DNA of 64,000 nt from Curtobacterium sp. VKM Ac-1395 (GCF_015350975.1 NZ_JADKRX010000002.1:718004-782003); one strand, 5' to 3'. Counted from the first letter of the stretch, positions 42,001 through 51,102 are shown. Notes: generated by a model not told the origin, from the sequence alone. Translations and numbers: made by a program.

Positions 42001-42289
42001 GCTCGACACCGTGACCACGTCCGAGCTCGAGTCCGAGGGGCTCGCCCGCGACGTCGTCCGCGCCGTGCAGCAGGCCCGTCGTGACGCCGACCTCGACGTC
42101 AGCGACCGCATCGTCCTGACGCTCGGCGCCGACACGGTGGCCGCGGACGCCGTCCGGACCCACCAGGACCTCATCGCGGGGGAGACCCTCGCAACGACCA
42201 TCGACGTGGTGGAGACCACGTTCGCCGACGGCGAGGGCACCGTCGTCGGTGACGGTGCCAAGGTGTCCGTGGAGGTGGCACGCGCATGA
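39035..42289 (+). CDS. ileS: Isoleucyl-tRNA synthetase, type 2 (eukaryote-like)
   Basis: A 1084-residue class I synthetase with a GTG start at 39035 behind CAGGAG. HIGH signature in [16 protein letters not shown] (about residue 59), KMSKS in [13 protein letters not shown] (about residue 640). The CP1 editing domain has the [11 protein letters not shown] motif. The length and these signatures match the type 2 IleRS found in actinobacteria and eukaryotes, which is intrinsically insensitive to mupirocin in known cases. There is no C-terminal zinc cluster; instead it has a long C-terminal domain. First gene of ileS-folC-DUF4233-ndk, with T-box control. Confidence 0.97.
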   Translation: MRYPLTSNTDGVTPSPSFPAVEQGILAFWKGDDTFRASIEARTGCDEWVFYDGPPFANGLPHYGHLLTGYAKDVFPRYQTMRGKQVHRRFGWDTHGLPAELEAMRQLGITEKHEIDTMGVDVFNAAARKSVLQYTDEWQQYVTRQARWVDFEDDYKTLDVTYMESVLWAWKQLWDKGLAYEGFRVLPYCWNDQTPLSNHELRMDDDVYQMRQDQSVTVSFPLQGTRASELGLDGVRALAWTTTPWTLPTNAALAVGPAVAYVVLPAGPGGSADGGDAGAVSYLLASDTVAAYAKDLGYETAEAAVAAVTRELQGSELDGVEYERLFDFLADTEGMENGWKILVADYVETGEGTGIVHQAPAYGADDQEVCAAAGIPVVLSLDEGGVFTSQFGEVAGMLWSDANKPLTKAVRDAGRLLRQASYEHSYPHCWRCRKPLIYKAVSSWFVRVTEIRDRMGELNQDITWVPDNVKDGQFGKWVGNAIDWSVSRNRYFGTPIPVWVSDDPAYPRQDVYGSLADIERDFGRLPVDAEGNVDLHRPFIDDLTRPNPDDPTGNSTMRRITDVFDVWFDSGSMPYAQVHYPFENREWFDSHSPADFIVEYIGQTRGWFYVMHALSTALFDRPAFTNVISHGIVLGSDGQKMSKSLRNYPDVSEVFDRDGADAMRWFLMSSSVIRGGNLVVTEEGIRQGVREFLLPFWSTYYFFTLYSNASGESGYQASRRTDSTDVLDRYLLAKTRVLVTDVTTHLDALDTPLAAQAIRDFADVLTNWYVRRSRDKFWLGAESSSSAKDAFDTLFTVLETLARVAAPLAPLVSEEIWKGLTGGRSVHLTDWPDAAEFPADDALVTAMDRVRDVASKGLALRKATGKRVRLPLATLTLVLPDSDAVEPFTDILRDELNVKRVVLEAQAEESLAQYGIERKLTVNARAAGPRIGKAVQQVIPAAKKGDWVATDAGVTVGGIDLVEGEYTLDLTVADAATAVAFLDGGGFVVLDTVTTSELESEGLARDVVRAVQQARRDADLDVSDRIVLTLGADTVAADAVRTHQDLIAGETLATTIDVVETTFADGEGTVVGDGAKVSVEVARA

Positions 42290-43824
42290 GCGACAGCAAC
42301 CACGACCAGCACGACGACGGTCACGACGACGAGATCCGCTACGACGCCGACGGGATCGAGATCCCCGTCGGTCCGTCCGGCGACACCAGCCCGGCCGAGT
42401 CCGTGCCGTTCGGCGGGGACGACGAGGACGTCAAGCGCGTCGAGGCCGCCCTCTACGCCAGGATCGGCGAGCAGTCGCCCGAGCACCGGCTGACCGCGAC
42501 CCGGCGTGCCGTCGAGCTCCTCGGCGACCCGCACCTGGCCTACCCGGTCGTCCACGTCACCGGCACGAACGGCAAGACCTCGACCGCCCGGATGGCCGAG
42601 AGCATCATCCGCGCGCACGGGCTGCGCACCGGACTCATGACGAGCCCGCACCTGGTCTCCATCCGGGAGCGCATCGTCATCGACGGCGAACCCATCGCGG
42701 CCGACCGTCTCGTCGAGAACTGGGACGACATCACCCCGATCCTCGAGATGACCGACGCCGAGCTCACCGCCAAGGGCGAGCTCCCGCTGACGTTCTTCGA
42801 GGCCCTGACGGTGCTCGCCCTGGCGTGCTTCGCCGAGGCGCCCGTCGACGTCGCCGTGATCGAGGTCGGCATGGGCGGCGAGTGGGACTCCACCAACGTC
42901 GTCCAGAGCCAGGTGCAGGTCTTCACCCCGATCGCCATCGACCACGCCAAGCAGCTCGGCACCACGGTCGCCGAGATCGCCCGCACGAAGTCCGGGATCA
43001 TCAAGCCGTCCTCGGCGGTCGTGTCGAGTGCGCAGGTGCCCGAGGCGCTCGCCGAACTCGAGCGGGCCGCCGAGCTCACCGAGTCGTCCCTGGCGGTCGA
43101 GGGCACGGTGGGCCCCTTCGAGCCGGTACCTGACCGTCGCGAAGCGGCGGACAGGCCGAGCTCGCAGGGATTCAGCGTGCTGGACGTCACGCCGGCCGTC
43201 GGTGGCCAGCTCATCACCGTGCAGGGCATCGCCGGCCGCTACGACGACCTGTTCCTGCCGCTGTTCGGCGCACACCAGGCCCACAACGCCGCGGTCGCCA
43301 TCGCCGCGGTCGAGTCGTTCATCGGGCGGGGGTCGCAGCCGCTCGACCAGGACGTCCTCAGCGAGGGCCTCGCCGGCGCCACCAGCCCCGGCCGTCTGCA
43401 GCCGATCGCCCAGGGACCGACCGTCGTGGTCGACGCCGCACACAACCCGCACGGCGCGAAGGCCCTGGCCGAAGCGCTGCCGATCGCGTTCCCCTCCGGG
43501 CACGTCGTCGGCGTGGTCGGCATCCTCGCCGACAAGGACGCCCGCGGGTTCGTCCGGGCGCTCCGCGACACCGTGCAGACGTTCGTCGTGACGCAGCCGC
43601 CGGGGGAGCGTGCGCTCGACGCCGACGCCTTCGCGCGGATCGTGGTGGACGAGGTCGGCGGTGACCGCGTCGTCGTCGAGCCCGTGCTCGCGCAGGCCCT
43701 GCAGGAGGCCCGCGACTTGGCGGACGAGGACGACGCCGACGACGCCATGGTGCTCGTCGCCGGATCCATCGTCATGGTTGGTGCCGTGATGGACCTGGTC
43801 CACCGGGAAGGGGGGTCGAAGTGA
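42286..43824 (+). CDS. folC: Dihydrofolate/folylpolyglutamate synthase
   Basis: A 512-residue Mur-ligase-like enzyme. The ATP-binding P-loop is [13 protein letters not shown] (about residue 91), then [13 protein letters not shown] and [19 protein letters not shown] motifs ([15 protein letters not shown]), HAKQLG and [14 protein letters not shown]. It adds glutamate to folates. The N-terminus carries about 45 extra residues rich in Asp/His ([13 protein letters not shown]), not usual for FolC. ATG 42286 overlaps the ileS stop (ATGA), so its level may follow the ileS T-box. Confidence 0.95.
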   Translation: MSDSNHDQHDDGHDDEIRYDADGIEIPVGPSGDTSPAESVPFGGDDEDVKRVEAALYARIGEQSPEHRLTATRRAVELLGDPHLAYPVVHVTGTNGKTSTARMAESIIRAHGLRTGLMTSPHLVSIRERIVIDGEPIAADRLVENWDDITPILEMTDAELTAKGELPLTFFEALTVLALACFAEAPVDVAVIEVGMGGEWDSTNVVQSQVQVFTPIAIDHAKQLGTTVAEIARTKSGIIKPSSAVVSSAQVPEALAELERAAELTESSLAVEGTVGPFEPVPDRREAADRPSSQGFSVLDVTPAVGGQLITVQGIAGRYDDLFLPLFGAHQAHNAAVAIAAVESFIGRGSQPLDQDVLSEGLAGATSPGRLQPIAQGPTVVVDAAHNPHGAKALAEALPIAFPSGHVVGVVGILADKDARGFVRALRDTVQTFVVTQPPGERALDADAFARIVVDEVGGDRVVVEPVLAQALQEARDLADEDDADDAMVLVAGSIVMVGAVMDLVHREGGSK

Positions 43825-44237
43825 CGGACGCAGGGGGAGCCTCCCGACCGGGTCGGCAGCCGCGCACACGGCGACCGCGACGCGACCGCGGAGCCCAGGA
43901 GAGCCTGCTCTCCATCACGCTCGTGCTCGAGGCGATCATGTTCTTCTTCCCGATGCTCGTCGTGTTCGGCAAGCACACGCTGCCGCCCGGACTGGCCTTC
44001 GGTGGCGGTCTCGCCGCCATCGTCGTGCTCGCGCTGGCGTCGCGTCTGACCGGCAGTCGTGCCGGTGTATGGTTCGGGTGGCTGCTCCAGGCAGCCATCC
44101 TCGCGACCGGTTTCATCGAGCCGTTCATGTTCGCGGTGGGCGTGGTGTTCCTGGCACTGTGGGTGTTCTGCTTCGCCAAGGGCGCGCAGCTCGACCGCCA
44201 GAACGCCGCTGCACGACGTGCCGCCGCCGAGGACTGA
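43821..44237 (+). CDS. DUF4233 membrane protein
   Basis: A 138-residue protein, GTG start overlapping the folC stop (GTGA). A basic N-terminus (RQPRTRRPRRDRG) is followed by four hydrophobic helices, beginning SLLSITLVLEAIMFFFPMLVVFG. The same gene is found between folC and ndk in many actinobacteria and is classified as DUF4233. The function is unknown. Confidence 0.85.
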   Translation: MTDAGGASRPGRQPRTRRPRRDRGAQESLLSITLVLEAIMFFFPMLVVFGKHTLPPGLAFGGGLAAIVVLALASRLTGSRAGVWFGWLLQAAILATGFIEPFMFAVGVVFLALWVFCFAKGAQLDRQNAAARRAAAED

Positions 44238-44271
44238 TCCCATCCACCCCCGAACTCCAGGGAGCACCGCT

Positions 44272-44691
44272 GTGTCCGACTTCGAAGAGACCCTCGTCCT
44301 CGTCAAGCCCGACGGCGTCGCCCGCCAGCTCACCGGTGAGGTCCTGCGCCGCATCGAGGCCAAGGGCTACGAGATCGTCGACCTCAAGATGCTGACCGCC
44401 CCGCGTGACCTCCTCGACGCGCACTACGAGGAGCACCAGGGCAAGCCGTTCTTCGAGCCGCTCGTCGAGTTCATGCAGTCCGGCCCGGTCGTCGCCGTGC
44501 GCGTCGCCGGCAACGGCGTCATCGCGGGCTTCCGCTCGCTGGCCGGCACCACCGACCCGACCTCGGCGGCGCCCGGCACCATCCGTGGCGACCTCGGTCG
44601 TGACTGGGGCCTGAAGGTGCAGCAGAACCTGGTGCACGGTTCCGACAGCGCCGAGTCCGCCGCGCGCGAGCTGGGTCTCTGGTTCTCCTGA
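44272..44691 (+). CDS. ndk: Nucleoside diphosphate kinase
   Basis: A 139-residue enzyme with a GTG start at 44272 behind CAGGGAG. It has the active-site His in NLVHGSDSAESA (about residue 122), the nucleotide-binding LVKPDGVARQLTGEVLRRIEAKGY start and the Kpn loop region. It transfers phosphate from ATP to other nucleoside diphosphates. It ends the T-box operon and a strong terminator follows. Confidence 0.97.
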   Translation: MSDFEETLVLVKPDGVARQLTGEVLRRIEAKGYEIVDLKMLTAPRDLLDAHYEEHQGKPFFEPLVEFMQSGPVVAVRVAGNGVIAGFRSLAGTTDPTSAAPGTIRGDLGRDWGLKVQQNLVHGSDSAESAARELGLWFS

Positions 44692-44709
44692 CACGTCGCA
44701 CACCCACGA

Positions 44710-44755
44710 ACGACGACGGCCCCCGTACTCAGTGAGTGCGGGGGCCGTCGTCGTG
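44710..44755. terminator. Bidirectional terminator after ndk
   Basis: ACGACGACGGCCCCCG pairs with CGGGGGCCGTCGTCGT around a small inner hairpin (ACTCAGTGAGT). It lies between convergent ndk and the DsbA-like gene. Confidence 0.88.
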
Positions 44756-44759
44756 TGGG

Positions 44760-45626
44760 TTACTTGGTCGAGCCACCGTTCTGCTCGACGAACGCGGCGA
44801 AGGAGTCGGTGTCGCTCCAGGCGCTGGTGTTGTCGGCGTTGTACTGCTTGCCGTTGACGATGACCGTCGGCGTGCCGGTGAGCTTCGGGATGTCCGAGTT
44901 CGCCAGCGGCTGGGTGAGCACGCGGTCCGTGGCGTCGGCGACCCAGTTCGCGAAGCGCTGGTCCGTGATGCAGGACTCGACGTCCTTGTTCGTGGCGCCG
45001 GCGTCCTTCGCGATGTCCGCGAGCTTCTGGTTCGTCAGGCCGCGGGTGCTCTCCGAGGGCTGGTTGGCGTAGAAGGCCGAGTTGACGTCGAGGAACGCGT
45101 CGGGGTCGTAGTTCGCGACGCAGGCGGCAGCGGCGGCGGCACGGGTCGAGTACTTCGAGCCGAGCGAGATGCGGTCGAGCAGGTTGAACGGGTGGATCTC
45201 GAGCGTGGCCGAGCCGTCCTGCACCCACTTCTTGATCTGCGGCATGTTGCCGGTCTCGAACTGGTTGCAGACGGGGCACATGTAGTCCTCGTACACCGTG
45301 ATGTTGGCGACCGACTCGTCCTGCTTGGTGGCGGTCGGCTTGCCCTTCTCGGGGATCGCCTTCGTCTCCACGGGGACGATCTTGCCGTTCTGCCCCTGCA
45401 GCACGATGCCGTCGCTCGCCATGTTCTTCGGACCGGGGCCCGCCGGCTGCACCGAGTTCGCGATGACCAGCACCACGACCGCGACGACGGCGAGGCCGGC
45501 GAGGATGATGCCGCTGATCGTCAGCGTGCGGTTGCGGCGCTTGCGGGCCTTGTCCTTCGCGCGCTGGGCGGCGGCGCGCTCGCGGGCCGCGTTCCTGCGA
45601 GCCTTCTTGCTCTCGTTGTCGCTCAT
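44760..45626 (-). CDS. Membrane-anchored DsbA-like thiol-disulfide oxidoreductase
   Basis: A 288-residue protein from ATG 45626. A very basic N-terminal segment (KKARRNAARERAAAQRAKDKARKRRNR) is followed by one transmembrane helix (TLTISGIILAGLAVVAVVVLVIANSV) and an extracytoplasmic thioredoxin-like domain. The redox site is CPVC (about residues 116-119) in DYMCPVCNQFE, and the cis-Pro loop is GTPTVIVNGK. It introduces disulfides into exported proteins. The VKOR gene just upstream encodes its likely re-oxidising partner. Confidence 0.92.
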   Translation of the reverse strand: MSDNESKKARRNAARERAAAQRAKDKARKRRNRTLTISGIILAGLAVVAVVVLVIANSVQPAGPGPKNMASDGIVLQGQNGKIVPVETKAIPEKGKPTATKQDESVANITVYEDYMCPVCNQFETGNMPQIKKWVQDGSATLEIHPFNLLDRISLGSKYSTRAAAAAACVANYDPDAFLDVNSAFYANQPSESTRGLTNQKLADIAKDAGATNKDVESCITDQRFANWVADATDRVLTQPLANSDIPKLTGTPTVIVNGKQYNADNTSAWSDTDSFAAFVEQNGGSTK

Positions 45627-45752
45627 CGGGAACGAGCGTAACGGCTGCCGACGCGCCGACGGGGCGTCCTGGCTGAGAAGAGTCCAGGAATCAGGTGACA
45701 CGTCACCGAGTTTGCCCCGGGCTGTCGACATCTGACGGCGCCGTCCACGTGG

Positions 45753-45830
45753 GCGTCCGCGACCGCGACCGCGTCCGCGACCGCGACCGCGTCCGCGTCC
45801 GCGCCGGCGTCCGCGTCGGCGTCCGCGTCA
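45753..45830. repeat. Hexanucleotide repeat array abutting the VKOR stop codon
   Basis: Thirteen 6-bp units, GCGTCC/GCGACC with variants, in unbroken register. The last unit (GCGTCA) contains the complement of the VKOR stop codon. The array lies in the VKOR-dsbA gap. Confidence 0.92.
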
Positions 45831-46427
45831 CAGGAACGACAGGACCGTGGGGAACTTGATCAGGATCGTGACCACGATGAAGAGGTAGTTCGCCAGGGGG
45901 AACGCCCAGCAGAACGGCAGCAGGGCCTTCCCGACGCGACGGCCGCCAGCGCCGAACGTGCCCCGGGACAGGTTCCAGATGGTGAACACCCAGAACATCG
46001 GGATCGTCATCGCCCACACGAGCATGCACCAGGGGCAGAGCGCGCCGATGAACCAGACGGTCTGCGTGAAGAGCCACGTGACGAACACCCACGCCAGGAA
46101 CACCCCGGCGTTGAACGCGGTCCAGAACCACCTGGTGCCGCGGAACCCGGCGAGCAGCACCACGCCGACGGCGATCGGTGCCACGAAGCCCATCACGCCG
46201 ATCAGCGGGTTGGGGAAGCCGAGCAGGTGCCCCTGCGCACTCGTCATGACGTCCGAGCAGTTCACGAACGGGCTCACGTCGCACGAGAGCACTGCCTTGG
46301 GGTTCTCGTACTTCGCGAACTCGTCGAGGACCAGGCGGAACGCCGCGTAGAGCGCGACGACACCGGTGACGAGCAGGAGGATCGCGATCGCGACGGGACG
46401 ACGGGTGGTGGGTGCTGTCGTGGTCAC
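45828..46427 (-). CDS. Vitamin K epoxide reductase (VKOR) family membrane protein
   Basis: A 199-residue protein with a GTG start (46427) 6 nt after CATGAT, so possibly leaderless. Four or five helices. The loop Cys pair is in LSCDVSPFVNCSDV and the redox pair in GALCPWCMLVW (CxxC). In actinobacteria VKOR replaces DsbB: it passes electrons from the DsbA-like protein to menaquinone. The adjacent DsbA-like gene fits. The larger open frame upstream is shadow over the rne leader. Confidence 0.92.
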   Translation of the reverse strand: MTTTAPTTRRPVAIAILLLVTGVVALYAAFRLVLDEFAKYENPKAVLSCDVSPFVNCSDVMTSAQGHLLGFPNPLIGVMGFVAPIAVGVVLLAGFRGTRWFWTAFNAGVFLAWVFVTWLFTQTVWFIGALCPWCMLVWAMTIPMFWVFTIWNLSRGTFGAGGRRVGKALLPFCWAFPLANYLFIVVTILIKFPTVLSFL

Positions 46428-46483
46428 GGCGTCATCATGACACGGCCCTCCGACCGTTCTCCGTCGTCGCGTGCGACAATGAC

Positions 46484-46755
46484 AGTCGTCGCACGGCCGA
46501 TCCGTGTGACGACGAGAGCTTTCCGGGCGACAGCCCGGACGAACAAGGCACGGTGACAGCGTGCCGTGACCGGACGACGCGTCACTTCCGACGCCGGACC
46601 GGGTGGGGCCGGGTGCTCCGCTCGGGCGGACACGAGATGTCGACGCCGGACGGTCACTGACCAGCGAGTGCGGGTGGCGTGGCCGCCGCCCGCCACAACC
46701 ACAGAGTTCCCGCCACCCGACAGGGTCAGCGCGGGGTCGAGGAGTGCACCAGTCC
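46484..46755 (+). other. Long, structured 5' leader of rne/rng (no gene seen)
   Basis: The 328-bp gap between VKOR and rne has a possible -10, GACAAT (about 46475-46480), and then about 270 nt without a convincing ORF. It contains several hairpins, including GGGCGACAGCCC and GGCACGGTGACAGCGTGCC near 46525-46570. A long folded leader on an RNase E/G gene suggests post-transcriptional autoregulation. Confidence 0.45.
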
Positions 46756-49700
46756 ATGGTGGAGCAGAGCGAACACAACGCGAACGACAACAACGACGAC
46801 GCACCGAAGCGACGGGGCCGCCTGTTCGGCGGACGCCGCGCCCGGTCGGGGCAGCAGACCGCCGGGGGTGTCCCGACGTCCACCGACGCCGTCGAGACCA
46901 CCGGGTCCCCCGAGCCGAGCGCGCCGGAGCCGACCGCTGCGGAGACGACCGAGCCGGTCGTGACCGACTCCGTCTCGGTGCAGGTCGACGTCCAGACCGG
47001 CGCGACCGCGGTCGCCCACGACGTCAGCACCCTCACCGGTGACCTGCCCGTCGTGGACGCCGAGGCGGTCGCCGCCCAGGCGGCCGACGCCGAGGTCGCC
47101 GCGGTGGCCGAGGCCGCCGGTGCGGACGACGCGCCCGAGACCGCCGTGGCCGACGCCGCGGCGCTGGCGGACGAGCTGGCGACGCCACCCCAGCAGACCG
47201 ACCCGACGCAGACCGACACCGCGCAGACCGACACGGCGCAGACCGACACCGCGCAGGTCGCCCCCGTGACGACCACCGACGCTGCGTTGACGGCGTCCAC
47301 CACGGCCGCCGCCCGCAACGCGCTCCGCTGGTCCGACGAGGACGGCGACACCGATACGGACGACGACACCCCGACGGACTCCCACGCGGACGCTCCGGCG
47401 ACCGACGAGACCGCCGAGCCCGCGACCGCCGCGGTCGAGGCCCCGAAGGCCACGTCCACCCTCAGCCTGATCTTCCACGCCCCGGTCCTGCCGGAGATCC
47501 CCGTCCGTGGCGCCCGGTCCGACCGTGACGACCGCTGGGACGAGGACGACGACCAGGAGTCCGGCAGCCGTCGTCGCACCCGTCGTCGTGGCAGCAGCGC
47601 CGACCGCGAGCCCCGCGAGCCGCGCGACCACCAGGAGCCCCGCCGCCGCGAGGTCGAGTACATCACCGAGCCCCAGAAGGTGAAGGGCTCCACCCGTCTC
47701 GAGGCCAAGAAGCAGCGTCGTCGCGACGGCCGTGACGCCGGCCGTCGTCGCCAGGTCGTGACCGAGGACGAGTTCCTCGCCCGGCGCGAGAGCGTCGACC
47801 GCCAGATGATCGTCCGCTCCAGCGCGGAGAAGATCGAGATCGGCGTGATCGAGGACAACGTCCTCGCCGAGCACTACGTCACCAAGTCGCACAACGTGTC
47901 GCTCATCGGCAACGTCTACCTCGGCAAGGTGCAGAACGTCCTCCCCTCGATGGAGGCCGCCTTCGTCGACATCGGGCGCGGCCGCAACGCCGTGCTCTAC
48001 GCCGGTGAGGTCGACTGGAACTCCGTCGAGACCGGCAACCACGGCCGTCGCATCGAGGCAGCGCTCAAGCCGGGCGACAAGGTCCTCGTGCAGGTCACGA
48101 AGGACCCGGTCGGCCACAAGGGCGCCCGCCTGACCAGCCAAGTCTCGCTGCCCGGTCGCTACCTCGTCTACGTGCCGAACGGCTCGATGAACGGCATCTC
48201 GCGGAAGCTCCCGGACACCGAGCGCGCCCGCCTGAAGAAGATCCTCAAGGCGGTCCTGCCCGAGCACGCCGGCGTCATCGTCCGCACCGCGGCCGAGGGT
48301 GCCACCGAGGAGCAGCTGACGCGCGACGTCCAGCGCCTCACCGCGCAGTGGGAGGCCATCCAGAAGAAGGTCGCGGTCGGCCAGGCGCCGGTCATGCTCC
48401 ACTCGGAGCCCGACCTGCTCGTGAAGATCGTCCGCGACGTCTTCAACGAGGACTTCACGAAGCTCATCATCGACGGCGACGCGGCCCGCGAGACCATCGA
48501 GGAGTACCTCGACGCCGTCGCGCCCGACCTCAAGGACCGCGTCGAGCTGTACGACGGCCCCGACTCGTTCGAGGAGCACCGCCTCAACGAGCAGGTCGAG
48601 AAGGCCCTCGACCGCAAGGTCTGGCTGCCCTCGGGTGGTTCGCTCGTCATCGACCGCACCGAGGCCATGACCGTGGTCGACGTCAACACGGGCAAGTTCG
48701 TCGGCTCCGGGGGCAACCTCGAGGAGACCGTCACGAAGAACAACCTCGAGGCCGCCGAGGAGATCGTCCGCCAGCTCCGGCTGCGCGACATCGGCGGGAT
48801 CATCGTCGTCGACTTCATCGACATGGTGCTCGAGTCGAACCGCGACCTCGTGCTGCGTCGTCTCGTCGAGTGCCTCAGCCGCGACCGCACGAAGCACCAG
48901 GTGGCCGAGGTCACCTCGCTCGGCCTCGTGCAGATGACCCGCAAGAAGATCGGTGTGGGCCTGCGCGAGTCCCTCGACGAGGTCAACGCGAAGGTCAACG
49001 ACAACAACGCCGACCCCGGCCCCTCCAAGGGACGTCGCAAGGGTCGTGGCAACGGCTCCGAGGGCACGTCCTCGGCCGGCGGCAACACGCGCGGCAACGG
49101 CAACTTCAACGGGCACGGCAACGGGTCCGGGTCCGGGTCGAACGGTCCCGGCGGCGAGCAGAAGCCGTCGCAGGCGCACCAGATCACGGAGGACGTGAAG
49201 CACGCGCTCTCCCGGATCGCCGCGTCGACGATCGGTCACGAGGAGCCGGCCGCGTCGCCGACCACGCCCGAGTCGTCGTCGTCTCCGGCCTCGGCACCCG
49301 CCGCGCCCGCAGCATCGGCCGCGTCGGCAGCCCCCGCGGCCACCGACGCCCCCGAGGCGTCGACCGAGGGCGGCCCCAAGCGCCGCCGTCGTCGCGGTGG
49401 TCGTGCCAGCTCCGAGCAGAGCGCCCCGGCCTCGACCGACGGTGTCCTGACGCTGCCGGCACCCGCCGCTGCCACTGCCGCCCCGGCGATCGCTCCGACC
49501 GAGCGCACCGCCGAGACGACCGCGGCCCCGGCCACGCCGGTCGCGTCCGCTCCGGACACGACCGCACCAGCTGCGTCCGCACCGGAGCAGCCGGCCCAGC
49601 CGACCACGCCGCCGGCTCGTCGTCGGGCGTCCTCGTCCGCCACGGTCACCCCGGCGGACACGACGGTCGCCATCCTCGACATCCCCGTCGCGGTGACGAA

Positions 49701-49887
49701 GCGCGAGCCCCGCAAGGCGCCCGACGCGGACTCGCTCCTCGACTCCGTCCTGCAGGCGCTCCCGGAGCCGAAGCAGCCCGGGCAGGGTCGGTCCCGGTCG
49801 CGCCGTGTCTCGTCGGGCAGCATCAGCGCCCCGGCGACGACCGACGGTGACGCCTCCGACGACGGCACCGTGATCCTGGGGAGCTGA
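46756..49887 (+). CDS. rne: Ribonuclease E/G
   Basis: A 1043-residue endoribonuclease. The start is ATG 46756 (GGAG 11 nt upstream); the upstream open frame is inside the leader. The first ~340 residues are low-complexity, acidic and Ala/Thr-rich (with TAQTD repeats) and end in a basic RRRTRRRGSS patch. The catalytic core (about residues 345-760) has the S1 domain (LIGNVYLGKVQNVLPSMEAAFVDIGRGRNAVLYAGEV), the 5'-sensor/RNase H-like part, and the metal site DVNTGKFVGSGGNLEETVTKNNLEAA with VVDFIDM. The C-terminal ~280 residues are disordered and include RRRRRGGR. This core-in-the-middle layout is typical of actinobacterial RNase E. Matures rRNA and starts mRNA decay. Confidence 0.95.
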   Translation: MVEQSEHNANDNNDDAPKRRGRLFGGRRARSGQQTAGGVPTSTDAVETTGSPEPSAPEPTAAETTEPVVTDSVSVQVDVQTGATAVAHDVSTLTGDLPVVDAEAVAAQAADAEVAAVAEAAGADDAPETAVADAAALADELATPPQQTDPTQTDTAQTDTAQTDTAQVAPVTTTDAALTASTTAAARNALRWSDEDGDTDTDDDTPTDSHADAPATDETAEPATAAVEAPKATSTLSLIFHAPVLPEIPVRGARSDRDDRWDEDDDQESGSRRRTRRRGSSADREPREPRDHQEPRRREVEYITEPQKVKGSTRLEAKKQRRRDGRDAGRRRQVVTEDEFLARRESVDRQMIVRSSAEKIEIGVIEDNVLAEHYVTKSHNVSLIGNVYLGKVQNVLPSMEAAFVDIGRGRNAVLYAGEVDWNSVETGNHGRRIEAALKPGDKVLVQVTKDPVGHKGARLTSQVSLPGRYLVYVPNGSMNGISRKLPDTERARLKKILKAVLPEHAGVIVRTAAEGATEEQLTRDVQRLTAQWEAIQKKVAVGQAPVMLHSEPDLLVKIVRDVFNEDFTKLIIDGDAARETIEEYLDAVAPDLKDRVELYDGPDSFEEHRLNEQVEKALDRKVWLPSGGSLVIDRTEAMTVVDVNTGKFVGSGGNLEETVTKNNLEAAEEIVRQLRLRDIGGIIVVDFIDMVLESNRDLVLRRLVECLSRDRTKHQVAEVTSLGLVQMTRKKIGVGLRESLDEVNAKVNDNNADPGPSKGRRKGRGNGSEGTSSAGGNTRGNGNFNGHGNGSGSGSNGPGGEQKPSQAHQITEDVKHALSRIAASTIGHEEPAASPTTPESSSSPASAPAAPAASAASAAPAATDAPEASTEGGPKRRRRRGGRASSEQSAPASTDGVLTLPAPAAATAAPAIAPTERTAETTAAPATPVASAPDTTAPAASAPEQPAQPTTPPARRRASSSATVTPADTTVAILDIPVAVTKREPRKAPDADSLLDSVLQALPEPKQPGQGRSRSRRVSSGSISAPATTDGDASDDGTVILGS

Positions 49888-49889
49888 GC

Positions 49890-50687
49890 GTGAGCACCCC
49901 CGAGCGCCGCCCGCAACCGGACGACCGCGGGTACTACGGCGCCGGGTGGCAGCAGCAGCCGCAGCAGTACCAGCAGCCGCAGCAGCAGCACGGCGGCGGG
50001 CCGGCCGGCGGCGGGTACCTCCCGCCCCGGCCGCCCCGGCGTGCGGGGGACCCGACCAGGGCCTTCGCGCCCGGTGCCTCCGGTGCCGCGGTCGCGGGCG
50101 CGGCCATCGCGGTCGTCGGGGTGCTCGCGGTCCAGGCGCTGTCCGGTCTGCTCGGGATGATCGGCACGAGCCTGTACCTCGGCCCGTTCAGCTCGTACGG
50201 CGGTCACAACGTCGTGCTGAGCTTCGCCACCGCCGTCTTCCTGACGCCGTTCCCGTTCTACGCGGGCGCCTTCCTGGCGCTGGCGTTCCTCACGCCGATC
50301 ACGCGGCGCAGCCCGCTCCCCGTCGTCCTGCTCCGCGCGGTCCTCGGCGGTGCGGCCGGCACGCTGGCCCTGGCACTCGTCGGGGTCGTCACGGGGGCGT
50401 ACGGCGCGGTCGACGCGGGCCCCAGGCGCCTGCTGACGGACGTCCTGACGTCGCCGCTGCAGCGCGGTGTGCCGCTGACCGCGATGCTCCTGGCCGCAGC
50501 CACGGTGGCGTGGCTCTGGCTCGGCCGTCCCCGAGGCCGTACCGGCCGCCCGACCTCCGGCACGCCCGGCACGGTGCGGCCAGCGGACGCGGTCCCGCCG
50601 GCGACCGTGCAGCCACAGCAGCAGCAGCCCACCCAGCAGTGGGCACCCCCGCAGCAGCAGTGGGGACCACCGCCCCCGGGTCGCTGA
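49890..50687 (+). CDS. Membrane protein with Gln/Pro-rich ends, unknown
   Basis: A 265-residue protein, GTG start 3 nt after rne. N-terminal 40 residues are Gln/Pro/Gly-rich (a QQQPQQYQQPQQQ stretch), then four hydrophobic segments (AAVAGAAIAVVGVLAVQALSGLLGMIG; AVFLTPFPFYAGAFLALAFL; VVLLRAVLGGAAGTLALALVG; LTAMLLAAATVAWLWL), then a Pro/Gln-rich tail. I do not recognise the family. Position suggests co-transcription with rne. Confidence 0.65.
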   Translation: MSTPERRPQPDDRGYYGAGWQQQPQQYQQPQQQHGGGPAGGGYLPPRPPRRAGDPTRAFAPGASGAAVAGAAIAVVGVLAVQALSGLLGMIGTSLYLGPFSSYGGHNVVLSFATAVFLTPFPFYAGAFLALAFLTPITRRSPLPVVLLRAVLGGAAGTLALALVGVVTGAYGAVDAGPRRLLTDVLTSPLQRGVPLTAMLLAAATVAWLWLGRPRGRTGRPTSGTPGTVRPADAVPPATVQPQQQQPTQQWAPPQQQWGPPPPGR

Positions 50688-50713
50688 CCCGACCGGCCCT
50701 GGTCAGGGCACCC

Positions 50714-50761
50714 ACCGGACAGGAGGCTCGTGGCGACCCCGCCACGGGCCTCCTGTCCGGT
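50714..50761. terminator. Bidirectional terminator (GGAGGC family)
   Basis: ACCGGACAGGAGGC at 50714-50727 pairs with GCCTCCTGTCCGGT ending at 50761, with CGTGGC/GCCACG inside. Convergent genes flank it. Confidence 0.85.
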
Positions 50762-50772
50762 CCTGGGGCGGC

Positions 50773-51045
50773 TCAGAAGCCGCGCTTGTCCCGCTGGGCG
50801 ACCCGGAGACCGCTCCGGATGAGGCGCAGCACCAGCTCGCGCCCGGTCACCGGGGTCGCGCCGAGGGCGACGAGTTCGTCGTAGCGCGCCTGGGGCACGT
50901 CGTAGTGGTCGTGGTCGAACGCCCGGCGTGGCACACCGGCACGTGCTGCGAAGTCGTGGAGCTCCGCGTACGATAGGTCACTGACGAGGTGCGACCACAC
51001 GGTTTCGTGGGCGGGCCACGTCGGTGGGTCGATCAACACAGTCAC
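50773..51045 (-). CDS. DUF4031 protein
   Basis: A 90-residue cytoplasmic protein starting at GTG 51045. The opening VLIDPPTWPAHETVWSHLVSD and the HDFAARAG..RRAFDHDHYDVP block are the DUF4031 pattern, widespread in actinobacteria and of unknown function. TAGCAT lies 6 nt upstream of the start, so the message may be leaderless. It is divergent from rplU. Confidence 0.85.
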   Translation of the reverse strand: MTVLIDPPTWPAHETVWSHLVSDLSYAELHDFAARAGVPRRAFDHDHYDVPQARYDELVALGATPVTGRELVLRLIRSGLRVAQRDKRGF

Positions 51046-51072
51046 GTGTCCATGCTAGGCGCGTGTCGGCGT

Positions 51073-51102
51073 TTGACCGGACCCATGCCCATCGAGTACG
51101 CT
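51073..51102 (+). promoter_or_regulatory. Promoter of rplU-rpmA
   Basis: TTGACC at 51073-51078 and TACGCT at 51097-51102 with an 18-bp spacer. About 110 nt of leader follow before the rplU start, with a CCACCGG...CCGGTGG hairpin near 51151-51170. Confidence 0.6.

Noticed and set aside
38918..42163. 1081-codon open frame antisense to ileS
   Set aside because: High-GC codon bias opens antisense frames; the translation is Arg/Val/Gly/Asp-biased with no domain, and ileS on the other strand is unambiguous.
45753..45830. Hexamer array as a CRISPR
   Set aside because: Units are 6 bp with no spacers; it is a simple tandem repeat.
46726..49239. 837-codon open frame antisense to rne
   Set aside because: Same shadow effect; no motif, no ribosome site, and the sense gene has catalytic motifs.
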